64,000 bases of DNA from Cristatella mucedo (taxonomy: Eukaryota > Bryozoa > Phylactolaemata > Cristatellidae): the NCBI GenBank assembly GCA_009760855.2, contig WPIO01000048.1:418501-482500 (forward strand), read 5' to 3'. The position numbers were made by a program, and so were the translations under genes. The notes beneath the pieces are model-generated. The model was not told where the DNA came from, did no database searches, and worked only from the letters and a program-made list of their open reading frames with translations. Shown piece after piece: positions 1 to 64,000 of this stretch. The stretch's first letter is position 1. The number at the start of each line of letters is the position of its first letter.

Positions 1-880
1 ATCCTGGATGGCGGAAAACTTCCTGAAATTAAATGACAATAAAACCGAACTGCTGCTCATACTACACCCTAAGCGTGTGGCTGGATTACAAGGCTTTTCT
101 CTTCTAATAGGTGATGCGATTATGCGACCATCACCACGTCCTCGAAATTTAGGTGTCGTTTTTGACAGCTGCCTCAATTTTAAAAGCTTCATCCATAAGA
201 CTGCTTGTACAGCTAGCCATCACATCCGATCCCTATCGAAGATTAGGAGCTGTCTTCCACAGTGGCTTGTAAAATATTTAACTATCTCTTTAGTTTTGTC
301 TCGGCTTAATTATTGTAATTCCGTTTTGGCTTGGCTACCAAAGAAAGCAACTAGGCCACTGCAACTGGATATGAATATGGCAACAAGGCTAGTCTTCAAG
401 TCCCAGAAGTTCTTACGCTGACCCACAAGGCCCGCCACGGCTGGGCTTCTTCGTACCTAACTGAACTGCTGCACCAGATTCAGCCTATTCGAGCCCTTAT
501 ACCCTTTGTGGGCAATAAATTAGCTGTTCCATTCCTCCGCTTAAAGACCGTTGGCGACAGAAGCTTTAGCTCTGCAGTTCGTAGACTGTGGAACTCGCTT
601 CCACAATTCTTGCGCAACGACAACTACTCTCCTGCTGCCGACTATTGCTCATCTTTTTCAGTGGTGCTGAGCTGCTACTTCCATGCTACTCGCTACCTCA
701 ACTGCTCTCCTGACTCAGCTATGCTACCCACTTTCTCTTTGTTGCGTGAGACGAAGTCTGTTAGCTACCGAATGCGAACCAAAAGCCGCTTAGGCTGTGA
801 GTGCGCTATACAAATCTCTCCTGCGTAACACCCACATGGTCTTTATGACTTTGTGGAGTTACAGACGGAGATACATTGCA
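1..880 (+). mobile_element. L2-type LINE, 3' part of ORF2 (subfamily B)
   Basis: Broken reading gives AENFLKLNDNKTELLLI, SRLNYCNSVLAWLPKKAT and, after a stop and frame change near 420, VGDRSFSSAVRRLWNSLP. These are the hallmark C-terminal segments of L2/CR1-group reverse transcriptase polyproteins. The 3' end matches the copy at 56590-57250 (CGAACCAAAAGCCGCT in both). It is truncated by the window edge at the 5' side and not functional. Confidence 0.85.
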
Positions 881-1011
881 CTGAAAGAGCAGCTTACTTG
901 CTTCGCCGATATTAGTTAAAAGTCCGGCTATGCCTCCATCTCAGATTTCTGACCAACCGAGTAAGCTTGGCCGGCCATTGTATCTCGAATTCACTTATAA
1001 AAACAATAGAA

Positions 1012-1115
1012 TTTATTTGTATAGTCCATAAGAGAACTGTGTCTCTCTCTTCAGGAGGTTTGCATTTGGCGAACGGCTTGAGCCCACGAACTTGATCATC
1101 AAAGGCGATAAGCTT
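1012..1115 (-). mobile_element. Degenerate T2-type SINE
   Basis: Reversed AGAGAACT..TCTCTCTTCAGG tail and GAGCCCACGAACTTGATCATC head are the diverged counterpart of the better T2 copies at 37597 and 51243. Confidence 0.45.
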
Positions 1116-1437
1116 AACCCTTTGGCCAAACAAGAGCGGCTTAGTTTAAGGAGTCGCCGTCTACCAGCGTAAAGTAGCTGGGAAAAGCGTAGACCCGCGA
1201 TTTGTAACGCAAAGGCTCTCATCAGCTCAATGACTTACTAACTGGCAGACCTTAGCTAAGATTTACTGTCCCTTTAAGGCTGTTCTTTGTTATCCGCTCC
1301 GCTGAGAGATCGTCTCCGTTATTTTTACATACGTAATTACATTATGTGCTGATTAAAAGCCTGCTCGTCTTTAGTTCATAATTCAACTCACACTTTAACG
1401 CTTAATTTAAACCATGAGCATGCGCGTTGTAACTACA

Positions 1438-1921
1438 TATGAATCTATTGGCGGGGACTCGGGTCCCCGCAAAGACCCTATGCTCAAAGTGAATGAATTA
1501 ATTACATACTAGAAGATAATCAAAATCGTAGAAAAACCTCAATTTCAGCTATACCTGTCACGTTAAAAGCAGAGGACGCCAACGCAGTCTCCGCATCAGC
1601 TCACGGAGCAGTACACGGAGTTCGCAAAGAAAAAACCGGCGGTCGGTGTCGAAACGCCGATGACGAGTTGCCCGGGTGCCCGAAGAGCCCTCCCCCGCTC
1701 TACAGTGAGGCCAGACCTCGTGACCTCGGACTCCTTTCTTTCTTCGCCTACAAGTAGAGAATAATAAAAATTGAACTCCGACTGCGGTATAGCTTTATTG
1801 ACCAAAAGAAGACGATTGGGCCTACAACGAGGTGCGTCTGACTATTAATCATGGCGCTATAGAGTTTTTGTGAGGCCCGAGTCCTTCTTGGGGACCCGGG
1901 TCCCCGCGAATAGGTTCATGT
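1438..1921. repeat. Foldback / MITE-like inverted repeat of about 480 bp
   Basis: A ~33 bp arm at 1440-1471 (GAATCTATTGGCGGGGAC then TCGGGTCCCC) is mirrored at 1889-1920 (GGGGACCCGGGTCCCC then GCGAATAGGTTC), with about five mismatches. Each arm itself carries the near-perfect palindrome GGGGAC(C/T)CGGGTCCCC. The interior holds no recognisable gene. The target duplication is unclear, so the exact ends are uncertain. Confidence 0.5.
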
Positions 1922-3889
1922 ACAATTTATTAAATTATCTTTCGCGATATGTTTTACATGAAACTCGCGTCTTAGCTGTACGATCGCATTAGTACCTTAA
2001 ATAAAACCAAGGGCTGCGACAGCAGTGGCTTGTATTTTCGGGCCTATGCTAAAACACTCACTCACTCGCATTCAAAATTACATATGTTGATTAATACTAA
2101 TAGGCAATCTTGAAATTAATTCTCAATGCTACAAAACCTCGATAAAAGGAAAAATGAAAAAGCTTTTAAAAAACAGGTTTTAAACTCGTTTGATCATAAG
2201 ATTGCGAACACAATACAGTTAAATGTATGTTTCGTCTCGGGTACAGAAAGTTTTTTCCTAATCCTTCATGCTTAAACTAATTGAAAACAGCTATTATTAT
2301 TCCGCGAAAAATTTGCTTCCGTGGTAGGGTCATTGATATTTTGAAACTCTTCTGTTTTGCTGCTAGCACGGTGTGGACGGCAGCCTCGCACCAATAGCAC
2401 GCGTTGTGCCGCTACCCGAATTACTGATGGTTATACGGATGTAGCACTACTGGCTAGTATTCATAAAAGTGTCATTGTGTAATTATAATTATAGTTAATT
2501 ATTTTATAATTATAATTTTCTTTCCATAATTTACGTAGGGGGACAGCGAAACGGCCACGTTTAAGCTCAGCCAGATCAGATAATGAATGACTGACACGAT
2601 ACGCATTATTCGCCAATCCTGAATTTTGACCTCTAGGAACAGGATATGTGAGAATCTACGGTTAAGTGGCATACAAGTCAAGGCTATGTAACGGTCCGTC
2701 AGTTATACTTTAGGCTTTGCGCTAGGTGGGAGTTGCGTCCGTGGCTTAACGCCTGTCAGCAGTTGAATGCTGCTGTGTGTGACGCTAGAGCATTTGTACG
2801 CGCCGCGGCTGACGCTGGATGCATGTAATCCTCCTCCGTCGTCGCATTCAAATAGACTTCTCTACGCTATTGACGAGGACTTTTTATCGTAAGATACGGG
2901 CGCTCTTTGTAGCTTGCTGCCGTGTACCGTCGTAATAGCAGCATGCGTTCGTGCTGCACCTACAAGTCACTGGCCACTGTTCAAGAGTTTCACCCGTATT
3001 TGGCTTGCAGTCAGCAAGGACCAGCGCCTCTACGAGCGCGGTGTTTGTGGCCTAGTTCTGTCCGCGCGTGGAAGTCAATTGACCCAGTTGATAATCGCCG
3101 CACGCTTTGCAACCTTTAAATAGGTTTCTTACTCACCCGAGAGTAGTCTCCCCAGGCGACCGGCAACTCGAGCGTAAAACCAAGCTCGTCGCTCAGCAAT
3201 TCAGACAGCAAAAATAAATATTGCATCCTCCGCGTTTTGTTCTCGCTAAATTTTGAAGGAAGCAAATCAGTACACGCATGAAAACAACGGACCATCCCCG
3301 CATGAACCATTGCAAGAAGACTAGGCAGAGGATTTAAAAATCGTGCCCTTTGCTGAGCAAAATTGGGATGTGTTAATTACCAAGTATTTAGCACGCGCTC
3401 TGTCTGCGACTCAACTGCGGAAGGAAAGGTGGTCGCTGTGACCTTATTCGTTGCCCGAAAATGAGATTGATATCACATCGGATCAAATACCTGCGTTAAT
3501 AAGGATCGGGGTGGGTACAGTCAAATTTCTCGACCTCGTGCGATTTGGAACCCTGGCATTTACCACGCCTAACCGTACCGACCTGCAACGGCGGCGCCAG
3601 CTAAGCCAGCCGGATTATGGCGTACAATTATTATTCACGATTGTGCGATTCTGCGACAGTTTATTTCCTAGACCCTATAAATAGCCGGCGCCCCGTGATA
3701 AGATGAAGTTGGGATTCCAGACTCGGCATTGGCATTGATTTGAGAACGCCTGTAACCGTCCGCTGCAGTCCAATAAAAAATTTCTATATTATGGATACGG
3801 ACTGTATATGTTAAGGTATGAGCGCTCATCATCGCTAGCCTTCCTTTAAGGTTCAGGCGTCGCCGGTATTCGGCGCGCGTTAGCTGAGA

Positions 3890-4590
3890 CCGTTACGCCT
3901 GGTTTAGACGTCGAGTCTTGCTTCCTACTTGTTTCGCACCAACTCGAATCTTCAGCGTGTATGTCATCAACACGGTGGGGCTGCCCGGACTTAGGGAAGA
4001 CTTGGCGAAGACTCAGCAGCCAAATCCGGTTCTACTTGTTCAGCCAATGCTTTGCAAATGACCAACGACCTTGCACGAGCTGGTTTGGTCCAGTGGTTAG
4101 GGTGCTCTCCCCGACCAAGATCTGGCTGAGGTCGCGGGCTCAATCTCCGAGACATATGTGAAGCGCCTGTATAGAGTTTGTTCTCTTGGGGCGCTATACA
4201 AATGAATAGCACGTATAACGCCGTTCAGGCCACGCCTACTGCGTTGCTTAGCAAGGGATTGTGGACGACTTGATCAGCGAAATCATCGATGCATTATTCG
4301 CGAATCCCTGTTTATGGGACGCACTGAATTCGGACTTTAGGAATTATATTTTGAGGCGGCAAGCGATAAAGGCTGTTAGCGAAGCCTGCTCAAAGAGAAA
4401 TGCCATTGCTACCTCATGAACGCTCAATGGGCGGAGCGAGTAGGAAGCAAGCCTTCGAGCACGACTGCCGTCTAAACTTCCTACAAACCTGAAGACCCAA
4501 GTATTACTCGAGTTTTTAGGATGCAGGTACGAAGCAAGACTCGCCGTCTAGACCAGGCTTTACGTGCGCTGAGTTTTCTTGGTTAGTTTT
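3890..4590. repeat. Inverted-repeat structure enclosing a T2 SINE
   Basis: CCTGGTTTAGACGTCGAGTC followed by TTGCTTCCTAC at 3899-3930 recurs reversed at 4528-4559 (TACGAAGCAAGACTCGCCG then TCTAGACCAGG). A third, reversed, partial copy is at 4440-4477 (TAGGAAGCAAGCC...CGTCTAAAC). It may be a foldback transposon or a rearranged duplication. A T2 SINE lies inside. Confidence 0.4.
4084..4205 (+). mobile_element. T2 tRNA-derived SINE
   Basis: Head GGTCCAGTGGTTAGGGTGCT resembles a tRNA A box, GAGGTCGCGGGCTCAATCTC the B box region. The tail GTTCTCTTGGGGCGCTATAC is the same 3' motif that ends the L2 LINEs here. Confidence 0.65.
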
Positions 4591-4639
4591 AACCGGATGC
4601 GGAAGCCGCACTGCACGGTTGTAACAGTAGTGCGAAGTA

Positions 4640-5880
4640 ATTTATCTTCTGTTGTTATTTTTAAATAAATTTAAAATAAAATAGTGTTATAGACACAAAA
4701 TATTCTTTATTCGGGGAATATAGGGCGCCCGGCTGGTTCAGGTTTGTGACGTCATTTGCCGATGGGTTAAATCAGCGATTCAAATAAAGTCGTGTCTACC
4801 TATTTTGAACTCGCTGGCGCATCGCTGTCCTTTGCGTGCGAGTGATGGCTTACGACTCATCGTACCTTCAGAGCTCTTTCCAAAGGCACGTCGGGACGCC
4901 GGCTGCTTGTAAGTGAAGGAGATATCAACAGTTCCCATGATGAGATAATATCGCGATTCCCGCTTGGCACCGGACAGTTGACTCGCTGTCGGAACTAGCG
5001 CCTGCTTTCGTACATGTATAAGCATGAATCAGCTCGAATAACGTTGGCGTTGCGTTTCCTCGAGTCCGAGATATTTTTAATTGGTCTGGTACACGCAATA
5101 CCTTAGTCAGCAGCTGAGTGACTTGATTGTCGGCTGAATAGTTTCCGGCTTAGCCGCCACCGATTGCCGGCTTGCAGTATCTACTCCTTTTGGGTACTTA
5201 AAGCACTTTACCGTCGCAGCGCAGTCATCGCCGAGGTTTTTCGTAGGATTCGTATAAACTCAGTCAACTTGACTGCACCTATGACTAATCAAACAGGGCT
5301 GCTTCCATCCTGCATTGCCGCACCCCTCGCCTTGGGAATTTAGTGCTTGCCCATTTCTCCGGACATAACGCACGTGAAAGCCAAAGTCGTTTAGCGGCGT
5401 TCGATGGCCGTAAGTCATATGTGTGCTAGAATCTTTCCCCACCGTAAGCCGCAGGCGTATGCTGCCGGCTTTCGGTTTGTTGCCGCCTACGGATAAGAGA
5501 GCAGCTGAGCGAGAGATGTCTTTTTCCAGGCTCCCTTGTTTCCTCGGTTTGTCACACTCGTCGCTGTCACTGAAGTTCCTAACCTGCTCTGACTGAGCCG
5601 CGCGTATTCCGCATGCCGCTGTGGCTTTCCCTCGGTCTTTTCGCGTGCTTTTGCGTCTTGGTCAGTCAAGGCCACTCGAGCTGTTAGCTGCCTCGGTGGG
5701 TAACTTGCTGCCGCCTCCTCCATTTGTAGCGGATGCCTGAGGATGCCTAAACGTAGCCCTTACGAGTTGCGCAGTGGGTGAATCGGCCTGCGCCGATGCT
5801 GATTTCGTTGCTGAAACTAGTCGTCATCAATTAACTTGCTTAGTCTACTTGAATGCTTGCTTTCTCACCTGCGAGACAGT
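4640..5880. other. Intergenic or upstream NUP35 sequence with no recognised feature
   Basis: I see no recognisable exon, repeat family or RNA gene. Short open frames are unconvincing. A first exon of NUP35 could lie here, but nothing stands out. The same is true of 2000-3880 apart from AT-rich stretches. Confidence 0.3.
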
Positions 5881-5884
5881 ATTC

Positions 5885-6625
5885 ATAATAATAATAATAA
5901 ATTTGTATATTGCCATCAGAGAACTTAATCTCTTTCTAGGCACTTTACATATGCTGTAAAGGAAGCACGATCAATTGTTAGTGGTAACATCCACATGTCA
6001 ACAAGCATAATTATGGTTAGATGTAGCATGCCCAGTGTCAGCATTTTAAAATAGGGTCAGTGTTACCATGCACAGTATCAGCTTGCATAAGCGTTCAAAG
6101 GACGAATCACAAGGACCCGGTAAATGCTGTGATAAAAATAGGTAGGCTGGAACCAGAGAACGGAGGGATCTAAAAGTGAGTGACAGAACCTTGAAGTCGG
6201 TGCGCTGCATGACTTGCAGCCTATGCAGGTCGGCAAGAAGTGGTTTGATGTGGCAGCTGTGATGCTCACGACAGACAAGCCTAGCTCCAGAACTTTTCAC
6301 CAACTGTAAGCACCTGATCGTACAGGGCGGTAGACCAGCAAGCAATGAGTTACAGAAGTCGCGACGGGATGTTAACAAATGCATTAACCAATGCAGCTGG
6401 AGTATCCCTGCCTAAGCAAACCTGAATTTTATCAAGGTTTTGCAACTGAAAGTAGGCAGACTTGACTATGGAGCTGATGTGGATGCCTAAATCTCGTGCA
6501 GATGCTGCAGGAGATATTTTGACAGAGCCGATTTTGAGCATAATAGCTTTCCAATTTCCGAGTCACACTTGGTTTGTCCATAACTAGTAAGTTGCTTGCT
6601 GTATTGTCATTTAATTGGCAGCACC
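5885..6625 (-). mobile_element. Reversed L2 LINE, 3' end of ORF2 with (ATT)n tail
   Basis: Reading minus, broken frames give LLTSRRDFCNSLLAGLPP, ARLVCREHHSCHIKPLLADL and RTDFKVLSLTFRSLRSLVPA, then the conserved 3' tail and (ATT)5. It lies just upstream of NUP35 exon 1. Confidence 0.85.
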
Positions 6626-6654
6626 TGTGGTCAAGGTCATTTTCTCACTTTCAG

Positions 6655-26783
<20,129 letters not shown>

Positions 26784-27424
26784 TCACGAAGTGGTGGTGC
26801 CGGCGGCAGCGCCCAGTCGTGACTCCCTTACAGCTGTCATGCCTGCTTACTTGTTGGCTTCACGTCCAAGAACTTCCAGCATTGGCGCAGCTCTCTGCAG
26901 AAGCTGGCAAAGCCGTCCGTGAGAGACAGCACACGTCGGCCAGCAGCCAAAGCACGCGTTCCCGAGACACGACTGCAGCTGCTGCGACGGTCAGATGCAC
27001 ACTTGAGCCGGTGGAGCACTTCCTGCTCAGTGCCCTAGGCTTTCCGGCAGAGCTTCTAGCTAGGCAACCCTGTCGGGTTCAATCCGATTGCAAGCTGCTT
27101 TTCGAACGCTGAACTCGCTTGATCGCTCGCTCCACTGCTGCCCCTGCACTGACATGAAACGGCAGCAACCGTCTCGCTTTGCTGCTGAGCCGCTGGCCCA
27201 GGCACTGGGCGCTTCGAGAGCGCCAGCGACCGAGCTACCCAGCGTGGTAGAGGAGCCGCCGCGAGCAGCTACCTGAAGCCGCTCTGAAGGCTCGCAACGA
27301 TTCGGCCCAGTGCAGGTGCAATTGCTCAGCTCCGCCCCACGTGCTCCACTCCCATGCTTCTGGTCAGGCTGAGGCTCCAAGAAAAGGGAAGAACTGGAGG
27401 ACCAGAAGAGGCTGTCGCTGCGTA

Positions 27425-27456
27425 AATAAAAAGGGCTTTATTTTATCAACAATAAA
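27425..27456. terminator. Facing polyadenylation signals of the two convergent genes
   Basis: On the plus strand AATAAA occurs at 27425-27430 and 27451-27456, about 640-670 nt after the NUP35 stop. A TG/TA-rich stretch follows from 27487, as expected of a downstream element. On the minus strand AATAAA occupies 27442-27437, about 820 nt after the alpha-catenin stop, with U-rich sequence beyond. I saw no other hexamer nearer to the alpha-catenin stop. The two 3' UTRs should meet or overlap by a few tens of bases. The hexamers are seen directly; their use is inferred. Confidence 0.6.
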
Positions 27457-27486
27457 GGCAAAGCAAACGAAAACATTCAGTAAATG

Positions 27487-27488
27487 TG

Positions 27489-27519
<31 letters not shown>

Positions 27520-27541
27520 ATATATGTATACACATATATAT

Positions 27542-27585
<44 letters not shown>

Positions 27586-27600
27586 ATATACATATAATAC
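27487..27600. repeat. Mixed (TA)n/(TG)n/(CA)n microsatellite
   Basis: Alternating purine-pyrimidine blocks of TA, TG, then CATA and TATG. It lies immediately beyond the NUP35 polyadenylation hexamers and can serve as the GU-rich downstream element. Confidence 0.95.
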
Positions 27601-28257
27601 GTGTGTATGATCAATTGATATGTCGTGCCGGTCTGGGGTGGTCTTTTGCTGTGTACTCGGGCACTAGAAATGCAGTACATCTAACCGCTTGCAAGCACCC
27701 ACAACTCGTGCTACGAGGGGAGTGGTCGGTGAAGGGGATGTGGCAGAAATGGGGGAATGCAGAAAACGAGATTCCTGCTCTGCCGATGCTGCAGCTTGAT
27801 GCTTTTTTGAATGTGCTGCGTGAGCCACGCATTTGGCACATGCTCGCACCGTTAGTGCGAAGCAGCATCGGTGCTCTAGCAGTGTACGTGTGCACTCACA
27901 CGTGCGTTGCCGAACGAACGAGAAACTTTCCAAGCCTGCAGCACACGGCGTGTAAGTGTTGGCACGTGGGTGAAGAAGCAGCAGCACACTCCCCCCCCCC
28001 CCCCCCCAGAGCAAAGCTGGATCTGCTGATGTTTTAGTGACGTCTGCCGGCGTCGAGCTTGCAGGGCGGCAGCAGCATCACCGCTGGTGCTCAAGATGCA
28101 CGTGACTGCCGCTCGGTGCCAGGGGTGCAGCATTGAATGCCTCCTGCACCACGGTAGCCAAGTAGCCTGAATTGAAGTTCCAGGGGCAGAGGAGCCCACG
28201 TGCCGTCCATCAAAAGTGAGCGCGCCCGGTAGCTGGCAGGAGGAGTGGTCAGCTGCT

Positions 28258-62402
<34,145 letters not shown>

Positions 62403-62993
62403 CTAGAGAGCCGGGCGAGAGTAAAGTAACAGCGATTGTAAAGTTGATGAGTCACCGAGTCATCGAAAATGCACTCCTATTGGCCTTATTCAGACGAAAA
62501 AGCATGGCCCAGCAAACCAGCTCAGCAGAACGCCGGAGCTGATGACATGAGCAGATGAGATGTCATGACAAGCTGATGACCCCACTCTGAGCTCAGCCCC
62601 ACGGTTCGGCCCAGCAGATCAGCTGACCAGTGGACCAGCCCCGCGGCCCAGACTGGTTAGATAGTGAACCGATGTGACATCCTACTGCTGCCAGCAGGAT
62701 TCACCTGCGCAACAAGCAGGTAAAACGTTAAGGCATCAATGCGTGCACTGGAATGTAAGCACATTCATTCAGTCTCTGCTTGTGGTGACCATGATGCACA
62801 AATCAGCAAAGGGTGCAAAGACCCACGAGCCATCTTTGAGAACAGATAAGACACTACGAGGGTTAGAAAGACAGCTGAACTTAGCAACTTATATGAAAGT
62901 AAATAGACCAGTACGAGTGTAGCCCTCAATAACCCACCACTCTGCACTCCTGCTAGGTATTTCCGCCTAGCATGTTGTCATGACGGCCCGTAT

Positions 62994-63150
62994 TAGCTGG
63001 TTTAATAGCCTCATTTGTATAGTAGCAGAAGAGCCTTAAAGTCTATCACCACCGCTTGCAGTTGGCTATAAAGGGTTGCCCACTGCAGAATTCCAACCCA
63101 CGACCTCGGTTGTGAAGAACTAGCCCCTTACCGCCTGGGCTATCACGGCC
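62994..63150 (-). mobile_element. T1 tRNA-derived SINE
   Basis: Reversed: GTGATAGCCCAGGCGGTAAG, GTCGTGGGTTGGAATTCTGC (B box mutated), GGTGGTGATAGACTTTAAGG, GAGGCTATTAAACCAGCTAA. Confidence 0.8.
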
Positions 63151-63179
63151 CGAGCCACCCGTTTGCACGTGTCAGGCAA

Positions 63180-64000
63180 CAAACTTTCTCATACTGAACA
63201 ATGACAGAATCAGCTTAGTAATTATGGGCAGCCTTAGAGTTAAGAAGAAATTGGAAAAACTTGGCCTCAAAATGGTCAGTGTATATCTTACAGCATCTAG
63301 ACGAAATCTCGGGTTCTCGTTAAATCTCGTGACCTTTAGTAAAATCTCGTGAAAGATCACTTTTTTCCGAAGTGATCTTTCACGAGATGACTGCACCAGC
63401 TCCACAATCAAGTCTGCCTAGTTACAGCAAGTAAGATTGCAAAAATTTGGACCCACCTCGACAGGGGAGACCACATACTGATCCAAGTTGGCCTGTAAAT
63501 TGTAAATTGTTATTGTTAAACTGCACGGGCTCCCCCATCAAGGAGAGTATAGAATTCCTTCTGTCACTCGCTTTTAGTATCCTTCATCATCTTGCTATGC
63601 CTGCCTATGCAAACTGCTTCTCAATCAGGCTAGGCACCGTACCACCTGCTAGTAAGACTCAGGTCGTTTAGCCGTGCCTCTATCCAACCTCAGATCCTTT
63701 AGAGACGATGCCTTCAGTTCGTATGCTCCCAAGGCCTGGAACTCAATCTCAACTGAAGTCAAGACTTGTATCCCCTCACTGTACATTCCCGACATTTAAA
63801 ATGAAACTAAGCAGCCAGCTTCTCACAGCCAGCATCTCCTGGATGATACATGTGCATTGTCCTTTGGGGGCTGACTCTCGCAGACACCGCACATGCCATC
63901 CATCGCTAACCTTGACACGGGCTTCCTTTTCAGCGTACTGTAATGAGGCTGAAAGGGAATAAGACCTCTAAGGGTACAATGCAAAGGTCTCACTATTATT
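63180..64000 (+). mobile_element. L2 fragments with an internal hairpin
   Basis: 63180-63445 carries the KLS...LLVMG and LA.IQF relics (CAACAAACTTTCTCATACTG). 63515-63960 has CTTCTGTCACTCGCTTTTAG, TCAGATCCTTTAGAGACGAT, GTATGCTCCCAAGGCCTGGA. 63960-64000 holds a tail (GACCTCTAAGGGTACAATGC). It may be one copy with a rearranged middle. The window ends in its ATT tail. Confidence 0.65.
63344..63388. repeat. Perfect 19 bp stem, 7 nt loop
   Basis: ATCTCGTGAAAGATCACTT at 63344-63362 is exactly complementary to 63370-63388; the loop is TTTTCCG. The left arm also contains AATCTCGTGA, found again at 63323-63332. Confidence 0.95.

Noticed and set aside
63180-64000. Search for upstream alpha-catenin exons
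   Set aside because: Frames here are L2 relics; nothing resembles the beta-catenin-binding region.

Overview
This is animal nuclear DNA. It holds two genuine, intron-rich, single-copy genes lying tail to tail in a sea of non-LTR retrotransposon fragments, tRNA-derived SINEs and microsatellites. Nothing in it is prokaryotic: there are no operons, CRISPR arrays or rRNA. The proteins are clearly bilaterian. The L2-type LINE tails ending in (ATT)n and the protein details suggest an invertebrate, probably a protostome. I cannot name the species from the sequence.

Layout. 1-6,600: no host exon recognised; an L2 fragment, two inverted-repeat (foldback-like) structures, degenerate SINEs and a reversed L2 copy. 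6,655-26,783 (+): nucleoporin NUP35/Nup53 in nine recognisable coding exons. They give a 368-residue frame from the first in-frame ATG to the stop, and the last-but-one intron appears to be GC-AG. The 10.5 kb intron between exons 3 and 4 is mostly L2 debris. 27,425-27,456: polyadenylation hexamers for both genes, facing each other. 28,258-62,402 (-): the 3' fourteen coding exons of alpha-catenin, 736 residues with every splice phase consistent. They cover the end of the N-terminal region, the vinculin-binding M domain, an enlarged linker and the complete F-actin-binding domain with the true C-terminus. The 5' exons (beta-catenin-binding part) lie beyond position 64,000.

The two gene products do not act in one pathway. 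NUP35 is a structural nuclear-pore protein, and alpha-catenin couples cadherin/beta-catenin junctions to actin. They share only convergent 3' ends.

Repeats. At least two L2 subfamilies, two tRNA-headed SINE families (called T1 and T2 here), a third short family (C) with three copies, and an unclassified 340 bp dispersed repeat (X) with two copies. There is also a 170 bp hAT-type MITE with a perfect 8 bp target duplication, whose sequence strongly resembles the horizontally transferred SPIN family. A possible very small two-exon gene with tandem cAMP-response elements lies antisense inside an alpha-catenin intron. All exon models come from reading splice signals against remembered family sequences; no search was run.
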